DNA of 64,000 nucleotides from Rhodospirillales bacterium (GCA_022822205.1 JAJECC010000129.1:1-64000), one strand, 5' to 3'; positions 28,323 to 37,249 are shown, counted from the first letter of the stretch. Numbers and translations are program-made. Notes: generated by a model from the letters alone, not told the origin.

Positions 28323-29276
28323 CTAACCCGCGACGATCTGGGTTCCGGCCTCGCCGCGGACGGCGGCGTCCATGTTGGGCGGGTCGGTGATGACCCCCCG
28401 TTCGCCGCCGGCTTCGATGTAATCGACGACCGACCGGACCTTGGGGCCCATGCTGCCGGGATCGAACTGGCCGTCGGCCATGTGTCGCTTGGCCTCGGAG
28501 ACGGTCATTTTGTCGAGCCAGCGCTGCCGGGGCGTATTGAAATCCACCGCGACTTTTTCGACGCCGGTGGAGACCAGCAGCAGATCGGCATCGATTTCCC
28601 GGGCCAGCATGCTCGAGGCGAGGTCCTTGTCGACCACCGCCTCGACGCCCCTGAGATCCCCGAACGCATCCTGGACCACCGGGATGCCGCCGCCGCCGCA
28701 GGCGATGACCATGGTGCCGCTCTCCGCCAACTGGCGGATCTGGTTGATCTCCATGATCTCCCGGGGGAGGGGCGAGGGAACCACCCGCCGCCAGCCGCGG
28801 CCCGCATCGTCCTTGACCACCCAGCCGAGTTCGTCGGCGCGGGCCCTGGCGGTCGCCTCGTCGAGATGGGGGCCGATGGGCTTGGCCGGGTTGGCCATGG
28901 CCGGGTCGTCATAATCGACCCGCACCTGGGTCACCAGGGTGACCGCCTGCTTGTTGATCTCCCGGTGGCGGAATTCGTTGTGAAACGCGCGCTGAAACAT
29001 GTAGCCGACGGCGCCCTGGATGTCGGCATCGGCGTAGTCCATCGGCACGGTGGCCACTTCGCCGGCGGCGATCTCCGAGCGCCGGAGAATATTGCCGACC
29101 TGGGGACCGCTGCCGTGGGTGAGCACCACGTTCCAGCCGTTCTCGATCATGTTGACGATGTGGTGGACGGTCATTTCGGCGGCGCGCGCCTGGTCGGGGA
29201 TGGACGCCTTGTCTTCGCTCAGGATCAGGGCGTTGCCGCCCACCGCGACGACGGCGGTCTTCCCCGCTTCGGTCAT
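28323..29276 (-). CDS. Carbamate kinase (AllK/ArcC-like)
   Basis: A 317-residue amino-acid-kinase-fold enzyme with VVAVGGNALI, THGSGPQVGNIL, ACGGGGIPVV and VDKDLASSMLA, all as in carbamate kinases. In catabolism it makes ATP from carbamoyl phosphate and ADP, releasing NH3 and CO2. ATG 29276 overlaps the stop of the AllG-like gene (ATGA). The position behind AllG/AllF-like genes argues for the catabolic role of E. coli AllK (YbcF) rather than the arginine deiminase pathway, which is absent here. Confidence 0.92.
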   Translation of the reverse strand: MTEAGKTAVVAVGGNALILSEDKASIPDQARAAEMTVHHIVNMIENGWNVVLTHGSGPQVGNILRRSEIAAGEVATVPMDYADADIQGAVGYMFQRAFHNEFRHREINKQAVTLVTQVRVDYDDPAMANPAKPIGPHLDEATARARADELGWVVKDDAGRGWRRVVPSPLPREIMEINQIRQLAESGTMVIACGGGGIPVVQDAFGDLRGVEAVVDKDLASSMLAREIDADLLLVSTGVEKVAVDFNTPRQRWLDKMTVSEAKRHMADGQFDPGSMGPKVRSVVDYIEAGGERGVITDPPNMDAAVRGEAGTQIVAG

Positions 29277-30673
29277 TTTATCGTATCGGCCAGGGCGATG
29301 ACCGCCTTCTCGAAACATTCCATGGGGGCGTGGGTGATGCCGGCCCCGATCTGGCCGATCCCTGCTTCCTTGTGGGCGATGCCCGTATTGATGACCGGCG
29401 GGGTGTTGGTGGCGACCACCATTCGCGCATCGATCCCCGCCGGGGACCCGACGAAATCCAGGGACGGGATGGTGAAGGCCGGATTGCGCCCGATGGTCAC
29501 ATGGGTCATTTCATTGGTGGCGTTGATGGCGGTCGCCGAGGTGCCGCCGACGAACTGGACGATGGCGGGCGCGGCGGCCATGGCGAAGCCGCCGATGCCG
29601 GCGGTCTCGGTGATCGCGCTGTCGCCGAGGTCCGGCGCGGCGTCGTCCCGGGAATAGCCGGCGAAGAACAACCCGTCGGCCGGCTCGACCGCGGCCGTGA
29701 ACCATCGATCGCCGAGGCCGCTGATGCGGAGGCCGAACTCGACACCATTCCGCGCCATCACCGTCGCCATGGAGGAGCCCTCGACGCCGTCGGCGGCGTT
29801 GAGCATGCACTTGCAGGCGGCCATGGAGATGTTGAGGAAAAACAGGATGTTGTTGGCGATGAAATCCGCCGATGCCGCGACATCTTCGCGGGAGCTGTCC
29901 GAGTTGAGCGCCGCCGCGATGATCGTCTTCAGGAACATGACCGAGCCCGCCACGTTGCGGTTGTGGCCCTCGTCTCCCATGTGCATGGCCTGGGCCATCA
30001 GCGGCTTGAGTTCGATCCCGCCGGTTTTTTCGAGCGCCTTGGAGATCACCGGCGCCAGCGTGCCGCCGATCCACCGGAGCCGGTCGAGCACCTCGCCGGA
30101 ATAGGCGCCGTAGCGAAGCACCTTTCCGAGACCCTCGTTGAGATTGGAGTAGGTCCTGGCGCCGGACACCGCGTCGCGGACGACAACCACCGGCATGGAC
30201 GGGCTGATGATCCCGGCCATGGGCCCGACGGCGTCGAAGTGATGGCACGGCTCGAAGGTGATCTCCCCGCCGGCGGCCAGTTCCAGGGCGGCATCTTCGG
30301 TATCCGCCCAGCCCTCGATGAGGATGGCGCCGACGACGGCGCCCTTCACCGGGGCGGCCATGCGCTCCCACTCTATGGGCGGCCCGGCGTGGAGTATGTG
30401 CCTGGGCCCCATGCCGGGCAGGGTCTCGCCGGCGATGCCGATTCCTTCCAACACCGGCTGGGAGGCGAGGTACCGGTCGAAGGCCTGCTGATTGGCGGCT
30501 TCGACGGCCGGATTGCCGGCCAGTTTGGCAAGCGCCGCCGCCGCGTCCGGTCCGCCCGCCGGGGGACGCCAGTCGACGCGCGCCGCCGCGCCGCCTTCGG
30601 CCTCGATGACGTCGGCGAAGCCGTCGAGGCCGAGATTGATCACGCCGAGATTTTGTCCGAACAGGTTGCTCAT
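29273..30673 (-). CDS. DUF1116 protein, AllG (YlbE)-like
   Basis: A 466-residue member of the DUF1116 family (E. coli YlbE, now AllG), recognisable by GDEGHNRNVAGSVMFLK and the GIGGFAMAAAPAIVQFVGG region. With AllF and AllH it has been reported to form oxamate carbamoyltransferase, which converts a carbamoyl donor and phosphate to carbamoyl phosphate. ATG 30673 overlaps the AllF stop (ATGA). The true substrate in this organism is not known. Confidence 0.85.
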   Translation of the reverse strand: MSNLFGQNLGVINLGLDGFADVIEAEGGAAARVDWRPPAGGPDAAAALAKLAGNPAVEAANQQAFDRYLASQPVLEGIGIAGETLPGMGPRHILHAGPPIEWERMAAPVKGAVVGAILIEGWADTEDAALELAAGGEITFEPCHHFDAVGPMAGIISPSMPVVVVRDAVSGARTYSNLNEGLGKVLRYGAYSGEVLDRLRWIGGTLAPVISKALEKTGGIELKPLMAQAMHMGDEGHNRNVAGSVMFLKTIIAAALNSDSSREDVAASADFIANNILFFLNISMAACKCMLNAADGVEGSSMATVMARNGVEFGLRISGLGDRWFTAAVEPADGLFFAGYSRDDAAPDLGDSAITETAGIGGFAMAAAPAIVQFVGGTSATAINATNEMTHVTIGRNPAFTIPSLDFVGSPAGIDARMVVATNTPPVINTGIAHKEAGIGQIGAGITHAPMECFEKAVIALADTIK

Positions 30674-32208
30674 GACGCGCCCCCGGCGGTTTCGGCGAGA
30701 ACCTTCGCCGCCAGACGCGCCGCCTGGACGTTGCTGGGCGCCAGGCGGACGCCGGCATCGCGGAGGGCGGCTTCCTGACGGTCCAGATTTTGCGGATCGC
30801 GGCCGGTCCCGCAGACCGATGCCACGAAGTCGATCCGGCGGTTGCCGCCGTGAGCCAGTTCCCGGGCCTCGGCGATGGCCGGCAGCATGGCCTTGGCCGG
30901 ATCCATGTCGGCGCCGTGGCCCAGCACCACATCGAGGAGAACCACGGCGGTCGACGGATCGCCCGCCTCCTTTACGATCCGCTCGTTGCGGAGGCCGTGA
31001 TCGATCATCGGATGGGGGCGGCCGCGGGTGAACAGATCATCGCCCAGATCGATCACCGTGTGACCCCGGCTGGTCCAGGGATCGTTCAGGGTGAGGCTCT
31101 TGTCCACCGGCGAGGTCGACCAGACGCCGCCAAGCACCGGGGTCAGCTCCAGCAGCGCCTCGTGGCAGAACGTCCCGCCGCTGAACAGGCCGCGCAGACA
31201 ATGTCCGTCGGCCGGCGCCGGGGACGGCATGGGATCGATCTCGAAAGGCGGGAGATCGCCATCGCCGGCGGCCACGGCGAGGTGGGCGGTCTCTTCCAGG
31301 CTGCCCGCGAAGGTGAGGGACGGATAGGCCGAAATATCACCCCGCCAGCCGAGGAAATTGACGATCACCGGTTTGCCGGCTGCGGCGGCCTTCTCGAGAA
31401 TCCGCGCCGCGACGGCGGGCGCCGGCGGTTTGGAGACCAGCGCAATAACGCCGGTATCCGGATCGGCGGCGAGCAGGTCGACGGCCTTCAGCATGGTCAC
31501 GCCGCCGATACGCTCATCGAGGTCCCGGCCGCCGGTGCCGATCGCCTGGGAGACGCCGCCGCCCCGCCGGTCGATCTGGCAGGTCACTTCCTGAATGCCG
31601 GTGCCGGATGCGCCGATGACGCCGATACCGCCCCGGCGAACCCGGTTGGCGAAGCCCAACGGCACGCCGTCGATGATGGCGGTGCCGCAGTCGGGCCCCA
31701 TCACCAGGAGATCGTTGCCGGCGGCGAATGATTTGAGCGCGATTTCATCCTCAACCGGCACGTTGTCGCTGAATATCATGGCGTTGAGCCCCAGGCGGAG
31801 CGCCTTCATGGCCTCGGCGCCCGCATATTCCCCGGGACACGAAATCAGGGCCAGGTTCGAGGCCGGGGCGCCGTCGAGGGCCGCGTCCAGTGACCGGGGC
31901 AGAACCGCATCCGCCGCGCCGCCGCCGCGGTTGCCTTCGGTGGAGGCAAGCGCCTCCCCGGCGGCGTCAAAGGCCGCCTCGATCTCGTCCGCGCCGCTGC
32001 CGGTCACCACGCCCATCAAATCGTTGGGCCGGGGATCGGGTCCCTCCTCCAGCAGCCCCGCTTCGACCACCAGGGCGATATTGGCCTCGGTCGCCATGAC
32101 GAAAGATGCCTCGTCAATGCCGGGCAAGCCGGCGATCTCGGCCGACATTCGCATCAGGGCGACGGAGTCCCGATAGTGGTTCGGGAAGAATTTGGTCTCG
32201 GTTGTCAT
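30670..32208 (-). CDS. FdrA/AllF-like acyl-CoA-synthetase-fold protein
   Basis: A 512-residue protein related to succinyl-CoA synthetase alpha/beta subunits. A nucleotide-binding-type loop IGASGTGIQEVTCQIDRRGG occurs mid-protein, followed by IGTGGRDLDERIGG and a second GLFSGGTFCHEA-type domain. E. coli FdrA (AllF) is the large subunit of the reported oxamate carbamoyltransferase. The real start is ATG 32208; the open frame further upstream lies inside the neighbouring gene. It is followed with overlap by the AllG-like gene. Confidence 0.85.
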   Translation of the reverse strand: MTTETKFFPNHYRDSVALMRMSAEIAGLPGIDEASFVMATEANIALVVEAGLLEEGPDPRPNDLMGVVTGSGADEIEAAFDAAGEALASTEGNRGGGAADAVLPRSLDAALDGAPASNLALISCPGEYAGAEAMKALRLGLNAMIFSDNVPVEDEIALKSFAAGNDLLVMGPDCGTAIIDGVPLGFANRVRRGGIGVIGASGTGIQEVTCQIDRRGGGVSQAIGTGGRDLDERIGGVTMLKAVDLLAADPDTGVIALVSKPPAPAVAARILEKAAAAGKPVIVNFLGWRGDISAYPSLTFAGSLEETAHLAVAAGDGDLPPFEIDPMPSPAPADGHCLRGLFSGGTFCHEALLELTPVLGGVWSTSPVDKSLTLNDPWTSRGHTVIDLGDDLFTRGRPHPMIDHGLRNERIVKEAGDPSTAVVLLDVVLGHGADMDPAKAMLPAIAEARELAHGGNRRIDFVASVCGTGRDPQNLDRQEAALRDAGVRLAPSNVQAARLAAKVLAETAGGAS

Positions 32209-32221
32209 GAAGTCCCCTGGT

Positions 32222-33001
32222 TCATCCCTGTTGCCGGCCCCAACTCTGGGCGGCGAGCCTGTAGCCGTCAACCACGGCGGCGCCCGAACTGTCTCCGAAA
32301 CCGAGCAGCCGGAGGAGATTTCCCTCATCCGGCTGTACGGCGTAGTTGCGAACCGTGTCGGCGAACACGCCCCGGGCCGCGGCCTCCAGATAGACGGCGG
32401 CCACATCGTTGGTGCGCGCGAGTTGGGTGGCCAGCCAGGCCGAGATTGCATCGGTGAAGTTCCGCCGCCGGCCGGCGGCCTCCCGATGGGCATGGAGGCC
32501 GGCCAAATAGCCGACGGTGAAATCGTCTCCCGCCGGCGTGAGTCCGGGTCCCCGTCCGATGTGCGGGCCGAGGACGGACGCGGCGCCGATTGGGTTTCCG
32601 TCGCTGGTCGCGCGGCAAAGGTTCTGCCGTTCCGCTCCCGAGACGATTTCGGGAACCCGCGACGCCGCCGGGGTCCGGGCCGGCCGGGTGATTTCGCCGG
32701 GCCGCCACGCCGCCGCGGTTGAAAGATCGATCTTCAATCCTTCGCGGCCGAGACGCAGCCGGTTGCCGCGGATCGCGTATGGGTCGCCGGCCCGGAGGCC
32801 GTTCCTGAAGCTGAACCCGCCGGGCGTTTCGAGCCGGATCCCCCGCGGGCCGTCCGCCAGATCCCCGGCGGTGAGGAAAATCAGGGATCCGTCCGTCGAG
32901 CGCAGATGCGCCGCGCGGCCGAACACCCGCGCGGCCAGACCCGAGTCGGGTGCGCCGATATGCTCGCGGTCAAGACGGAGCGCGCGCAGATATCGCGGCA
33001 T
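32222..33001 (-). CDS. DUF2877 protein, AllH (YlbF)-like
   Basis: A 259-residue protein of the DUF2877 family, marked by the conserved LTPAGDDFTVGYLAGL near residue 160. E. coli YlbF (AllH) is the third subunit reported for oxamate carbamoyltransferase. ATG 33001 has AGGGGG four bases ahead. It lies 13 bases before the AllF-like gene and 56 bases after the permease; a strong hairpin fills that gap. Confidence 0.8.
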   Translation of the reverse strand: MPRYLRALRLDREHIGAPDSGLAARVFGRAAHLRSTDGSLIFLTAGDLADGPRGIRLETPGGFSFRNGLRAGDPYAIRGNRLRLGREGLKIDLSTAAAWRPGEITRPARTPAASRVPEIVSGAERQNLCRATSDGNPIGAASVLGPHIGRGPGLTPAGDDFTVGYLAGLHAHREAAGRRRNFTDAISAWLATQLARTNDVAAVYLEAAARGVFADTVRNYAVQPDEGNLLRLLGFGDSSGAAVVDGYRLAAQSWGRQQG

Positions 33002-33022
33002 GGGTCCCCCTGGCGCAGTCGT

Positions 33023-33050
33023 CCCCGGGACGGCATGCGCCGTCCCGGGG
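33023..33050. other. Strong intra-operon hairpin
   Basis: A perfect 12-bp stem (CCCCGGGACGGC with its complement) closes a 4-base loop between the permease stop and the AllH-like start. There is no T-run, so a simple intrinsic terminator is unlikely. It may mark an mRNA-processing or stability site that lowers or separates permease expression from the enzymes. Confidence 0.6.
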
Positions 33051-33057
33051 AGTGCCG

Positions 33058-34605
33058 CTACTCGGCAGCGGCCGATGAGGACTCGTCCTCGGCGGCCATC
33101 TTCGACATGCCGTAGAACAGCACGCCGACGATCACGTACGAAATCGTCACCAACGGCGAGACGTTGATGGCGACGGCCGATCCGTGGATGAAGCCGAAGA
33201 AGGTCAGGACCGCGGCGGCGATCGCCACATGCCCCGCCGCCATGGCCTTCCTCTCGATCAGCAGCACCGCCATCGCGCCCCATAGGAGACCCGTGACCAC
33301 GGCCCCGCCCGCCAACACTTCGAGACCGTTATAGAGGACGCCGTTCTGCGCCATCTTGTCGAGCCCCACGGCCGCCGCATTGGTCCCCGCCGCGCCCAGC
33401 GCCCCGTCGATCTGCACCTTGGCCCATGCCGCCAGATTGGGCACCAGAGCCAGCACGATGGCCGGCGCATGGTTCTTGGGCGTTTCCTGGAAGGCCTGCG
33501 CGCCGATCAGCGCCCCGATGTACAGCAGGATCGGGATAATCGCCACGACGGGCACGATGGCCAGGATCAGCGGCACGATGGACAGCCAGGTGAGCACCAG
33601 GACCATGACGCCGGTGGCCAGCGAATAGCCGACCCGGCCGCCGATGGATTTCCAGCCCGGATGGCCGATATACACCGCGTTGGCGAACGGACTGCCGAGC
33701 AGCGTGCCGAACAGGCTGATGATGCCCTCGGCGCTGATGGCCTCCCGCTCGGAATACTCGTCGCCCGCGGCCGACGCGCTTTCCACGTTGTCCATGGCTT
33801 CGATGAAGTCATAGACGCCGAACGGGATAGCGGTGACGGCGACCAGGGCGAGGAACTGCCAGCCTTCGATCAGATTGCCGATCTGGAACCAGGCAAACGA
33901 GAAGCCGAGATTGGCGACGGAACCGGAAACCGCGTCCGGATTCATGCCGCCGAAGCCCCAGCCGAAGACATAGCTCAGCCACGCCAGGATGGTGCCGACG
34001 GCGATGGCGACCAGACCGCCCGGCACGTTGCCGGGATAGCGGATCTTGCCGAACCAGGCCGCCAGGATGATCGCCAGGCAGACCAGGCCGATGATCGGCG
34101 TCTCGGCGATCTCGAAGGCCGGCCGCATGGAGATGAAGGTGATGGAGATGCCGGCCAGCGTCCCCAACAGGGCCGCCCGCGGCGTAATCCTGCGGATGCT
34201 CGGCGCGATGTGGGCGCAGGCGAACAAGACGATGCCTTCGACGAACACCCAGATCATGCCGGCCTGCCACGCGGCCTGCCATCCGTTCGATGCCTTGATC
34301 GGCAGCATGATGGCGAAGACCACGAAGAACATGTGCGGCACGCTGGGACCGGACGGCAAAGCGGTGACGTCGCTGCGCCCCTCCTTGGCCCCGAGCCGCA
34401 TGGCCATCCAGGCATAATATACGTTGCCCAGGAACAGCATCAGGCCCACCGCCGGCAGGATCGAACCGAACAGGACTTCGTCCGGTATGCCGATGACGAA
34501 TTTCAAAAGTCCCGTGAGGACGAGGAGGTTGACCAGAACATTGGTGCCCAGGCCAAAGAACCCGTTCCAATCTCCCGGTTCCCACCAAGATGCTTGTCGT
34601 TCCAT
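33058..34605 (-). CDS. NCS2-like nucleobase/ureide permease
   Basis: A 515-residue inner-membrane transporter with about twelve to fourteen hydrophobic segments, similar to the xanthine/uracil permease group. DVTALPSGPSVPHMFFVVFAIM early and FIEAMDNVESASAAGDEYSEREAI in the middle correspond to family substrate-site regions. It presumably imports the compound degraded by the operon. GGGGTGA lies before ATG 34605. The exact specificity (purine, pyrimidine or ring-opened ureide) cannot be read from sequence. Confidence 0.82.
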   Translation of the reverse strand: MERQASWWEPGDWNGFFGLGTNVLVNLLVLTGLLKFVIGIPDEVLFGSILPAVGLMLFLGNVYYAWMAMRLGAKEGRSDVTALPSGPSVPHMFFVVFAIMLPIKASNGWQAAWQAGMIWVFVEGIVLFACAHIAPSIRRITPRAALLGTLAGISITFISMRPAFEIAETPIIGLVCLAIILAAWFGKIRYPGNVPGGLVAIAVGTILAWLSYVFGWGFGGMNPDAVSGSVANLGFSFAWFQIGNLIEGWQFLALVAVTAIPFGVYDFIEAMDNVESASAAGDEYSEREAISAEGIISLFGTLLGSPFANAVYIGHPGWKSIGGRVGYSLATGVMVLVLTWLSIVPLILAIVPVVAIIPILLYIGALIGAQAFQETPKNHAPAIVLALVPNLAAWAKVQIDGALGAAGTNAAAVGLDKMAQNGVLYNGLEVLAGGAVVTGLLWGAMAVLLIERKAMAAGHVAIAAAVLTFFGFIHGSAVAINVSPLVTISYVIVGVLFYGMSKMAAEDESSSAAAE

Positions 34606-34627
34606 AATTTCACCCCTTTTTTGACGG

Positions 34628-35323
34628 TTAACGACGGTGCCCCGGCTGGGGGGCGCACCGGTTGAGTCCGGCGATGGCTTTTTCCGAGGTCGACACCCAT
34701 CCGAAGATGCCGCCCTGGGCCTTGATCATGTCGATGCCGACACGCTGGAATTCCGGAAAATACGACCCGACGCAGTCTTCCAGGACCAGGCACTCGTAGC
34801 CCCGGTCGTTGGCTTCGCGTACGGTCGTGTGGACGCAGACCTCGGTGGTCACGCCGCAAACGATGATCGTGCGGATGTCGTTGTTGCGGAGCATGAGCTC
34901 CAGATCGGTTTCGTAAAACGCGCCCTTGCCGGACTTGTCGATGACCGGTTCGCCGGGTTTCGGCGCGAGTTCGGGAATGATCCCGTGACCCGGTTCGCCG
35001 CGGATCAAAATGCGCCCCATGGGCCCCTCGGCGCCGATGCCGGTCTCGAGCCCGCCCCGGGCGAGCTTGGCCGGCGGCGCGTCGGCGAGGTCGGGACGAT
35101 GGCCTTCGCGCGTGTGCATTACCAGAAGACCGGCTTCGCGCGCGGCGGCGAGAACACGTTGGCAGGGACCGATGGCGGCGCGGAGAAGGGAGACGTCGTT
35201 GCCCAGCATTTCGCCGAACCCGCCGGGCTCCAAAAAGTCGCGCTGCATGTCGATGATCAGCAGCGCCGTCGTCTTGCGCTCAAATTCCAGCGCGTAGGGT
35301 TCGGCGTCGAAGGCGAATGGCAT
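34628..35323 (-). CDS. Isochorismatase-fold amidohydrolase
   Basis: A 231-residue cysteine hydrolase with the family triad Asp25 (IIDMQRDF), Lys130 (DKSGKGAF) and Cys163 (CGVTTEVCVHTTVREANDRG). The last stretch resembles ureidoacrylate (RutB), N-carbamoyl-amine and biuret hydrolases, all of which cut carbamoyl or ureido bonds. It is the first gene of the operon, with GGAGGGGG directly before ATG 35323. In context it probably produces the carbamoyl or ureido compound handled by the AllFGH-like proteins. I cannot decide between biuret, ureido-acid and another substrate. Confidence 0.85.
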   Translation of the reverse strand: MPFAFDAEPYALEFERKTTALLIIDMQRDFLEPGGFGEMLGNDVSLLRAAIGPCQRVLAAAREAGLLVMHTREGHRPDLADAPPAKLARGGLETGIGAEGPMGRILIRGEPGHGIIPELAPKPGEPVIDKSGKGAFYETDLELMLRNNDIRTIIVCGVTTEVCVHTTVREANDRGYECLVLEDCVGSYFPEFQRVGIDMIKAQGGIFGWVSTSEKAIAGLNRCAPQPGHRR

Positions 35324-35401
35324 GCCCCCTCCAGATGACCAAGTGCATCCTCCCTCCCAGCAGCGGGAACCGTAACATTCCCGCCGTCGAATAACCACAG
35401 A

Positions 35402-35662
35402 AACGTCATGATCGTATCTGGATATCCAGCGTCCGGACTCGATGAAGTGATTCCCGTTTTTGCGGATTGATGTTTCAAGCTTTTGCCCTCTCCTCACTCA
35501 CCCGCAAGTCGTCATCACCGGGCCGGTCAATTCGTCCGAATTGACCGTATTTGACCCGGTGATCCACGTTTGGCGGTCGGCGATACATGTGGATGGCCGG
35601 CCTACGCCGTCCGAAAGTCGGCTTCGGCCGACTGAAGGCCGGGTCCTTGCCCGGCCATGACG
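35402..35662. repeat. Dispersed palindromic repeat, copy B with tail and nested hairpins
   Basis: The core at 35510-35662 has the same two hairpin halves as copy C, but each loop is expanded. The left loop holds the palindrome GGTCAATTCG-TC-CGAATTGACC. The right loop holds CCTACGCCGTCCGAAAGTCGG followed by CTTCGG and CCGACT. The tail at about 35402-35509, read on the minus strand, resembles the tail of copy A. The element lies upstream of the isochorismatase-headed operon and may overlap its promoter. Confidence 0.8.
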
Positions 35663-35683
35663 AAATTCAATTGAGTCCGGACC

Positions 35684-35722
35684 CTATTCCCGGAGAGTTG
35701 CGGCGTAGGCCCGCCAGCCGCC
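35684..35722 (-). pseudogene. Duplicated 3' end of the cyclotransferase-like gene
   Basis: The minus strand reads GGWRAYAATLRE then TAG, nearly the same as the end of the intact gene at 39707 (GDWRAYAATLRD). Homology stops just upstream, so only about 12 codons remain. It is either the far junction of an insertion or the scar of a duplication. Confidence 0.7.
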
Positions 35723-36193
35723 GCTCTCCCGGCGCCCCGTCGGGATAATTCTTCATAACAGAATTGATATTAGTTCATAACAACTCTGTTATCTGTTACC
35801 GTCAATTTCTGAGTTTTATGACGGCGTCGCTTTCGTCAGGGTTGTCGCGCCCGTCGCGCATGCTGGCGGCACGCCGTTTCCGGGAGGCGCCGAGCCGCTT
35901 GCTCCGGCGCCGGATTACGCGCGATAGCTGTCGCTATCGCGCGTAATGTTGTCAAGACTCCTCTCGCATCGGCGGTAGGCCGCACCCGCGGCAAGGCACG
36001 CCATCCCGCCTCAATTGCCGATAACCCGTTGAACCGCCGTCATTTTATTGGGATCTGCCAGCCGCCCGCGGCGATGCCGCCGGAACGCCGGGCTCGCCGG
36101 CCACGCCGAATATTACGCTCGATAGCATTTTCCGAATCCGCGCCCGTGACGCCCGCGCGACCCGGATTGGGCCGCCGATCCGCCGCCGCAAGC
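35723..36193. other. Left arm of the islet, no gene seen
   Basis: About 470 bases hold no convincing gene; the short frame at 35764-35946 has no homology I know and runs through the recombination-like site. It contains an AT-rich stretch with inverted arms ATAACAGA (35755-35762) and TCTGTTAT (35785-35792), and the first 34-bp site (35914-35947). The rest is GC-rich and featureless to my eye. Confidence 0.5.
35914..35947 (+). repeat. loxP-like 34-bp site, copy 1
   Basis: Perfect 13-bp inverted arms ATTACGCGCGATA and TATCGCGCGTAAT flank the 8-bp spacer GCTGTCGC. The 13-8-13 layout is that of loxP. It lies 318 bases beyond the recombinase stop, in opposite orientation to copy 2. Confidence 0.85.
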
Positions 36194-36257
36194 CGTCATC
36201 ACCGGGCCCGGACCCGGTGATCCACGTGGATGGCCGGGTCCTTGCCCGGCCATGACG
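36194..36257. repeat. Dispersed palindromic repeat, copy C (short form)
   Basis: The simplest copy, 64 bp. CGTCATCACCGGGCCC pairs with GGACCCGGTGATCCACG, then GTGGATGGCCGGGTCC pairs with GCCCGGCCATGACG. It begins 8 bases past the recombinase stop codon and could terminate that transcript. Confidence 0.8.
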
Positions 36258-36265
36258 AAATCATT

Positions 36266-37249
36266 CTATGCCCGCCCCTGAATCCGCGCCAACTGCGCCG
36301 CGCCGCTGCGCCGGGCCAGCAATCGCTCGCCGTAGCGGTTCACCATCGCGGTGGACTTCCACCGCCCGGCATGGAGGATCGCCGGCAGCTCGATGCCGGC
36401 GGCGACCATGTCCTGGGCCGCGCCCACCCGCGCGCTGTGCCCCGAGAGGCCCCCGGCCACCGCTTCCGGCAGGCCGGCCTCCCGCGCCATCGCCTTGAAG
36501 ATGCGCGGCACCTGGCAGGGATGGAGCCCCTCGCCGATCCGCCCGCCCTTGCCGACCGAACGGAACAGCCGCCCGTCCTCGATTCCGGCGCGGCCGAGCC
36601 ACGCGCGCACCAGCCGGACGGTGTCCGGGCCGATCCAGACGATCTCGCCCCCGCCCTCGCCGTCGGTCTTGGACCGGCGCACCAGCAGGCTGCCGTCGCC
36701 CTGTAATTCCACAAGCAGGTCAACGGCTTGCAGCGATACCAGTTCGGCCCGCCGCAGCATCGCGTCGTAGGCGACGGCAAGCAGCGCGCGGTTGCGGTCG
36801 TCGATCAGCCTGCCGCCGGCGGCCTCCAGCAGGCGCAGTCGCAACGGCCAGGTCAGTCCCGTGGCCTGCTCCTGGCGCCGCCCCTTCTTCCGGTGCATGC
36901 GCTTGAGCGCAAGGCACACGAGCGGACTCTTCACCGTCTTCTCCAGTCCGAGCGCCCGGTGGGCGATGGCGATGCTGGTGACGTAACGGCGCACCGTGGC
37001 CGGCGCCCTGGTTTCGGCCATGGAATCGACGAAGGCGGCAACGGTCTCGGGCTTCGCCGGCAGCGCCCTTTCCCCGTGTTCGGCGCACCATTCGGCGAAG
37101 ATGGCGAGATCGGACCTGAGCGCCCGTTCGGTGTTGCGGCTGAACGCGCCGCTCGCCGCCCGCGCGAACTGCTGGAGCTGCTCCGCGAGCGCCGCCCCGC
37201 GTTCGGTTCCCGGCTCCCCACAGGGGTCGACCTGGGGTTCGAGATACAT
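36266..37249 (-). CDS. Cre-like tyrosine site-specific recombinase
   Basis: A 327-residue tyrosine recombinase. The core-binding domain is about 20-140 and the catalytic domain about 145-327. The full catalytic set is present: Arg166 (MLRRAEL), Lys194 (RRSKTD), His271 and Arg274 (GHSARVGAA), Trp297 (AGRWKS) and Tyr306 (VNRYGE). The blocks RNRALLAVAYDAMLRRAEL and SGHSARVGAAQDMVAAGIELP closely follow phage P1 Cre (343 residues), more than XerC/D or phage integrases. ATG 37249 is chosen over GTG 37276 because GGAGG lies seven bases ahead. It sits between two inverted loxP-like sites, which are its likely targets. Confidence 0.93.
   Translation of the reverse strand: MYLEPQVDPCGEPGTERGAALAEQLQQFARAASGAFSRNTERALRSDLAIFAEWCAEHGERALPAKPETVAAFVDSMAETRAPATVRRYVTSIAIAHRALGLEKTVKSPLVCLALKRMHRKKGRRQEQATGLTWPLRLRLLEAAGGRLIDDRNRALLAVAYDAMLRRAELVSLQAVDLLVELQGDGSLLVRRSKTDGEGGGEIVWIGPDTVRLVRAWLGRAGIEDGRLFRSVGKGGRIGEGLHPCQVPRIFKAMAREAGLPEAVAGGLSGHSARVGAAQDMVAAGIELPAILHAGRWKSTAMVNRYGERLLARRSGAAQLARIQGRA

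Noticed and set aside
35764-35946. 60-residue frame in the islet's left arm
   Set aside because: It runs into the 34-bp site, is Arg/Ser-rich by composition, and has no ribosome-binding site.
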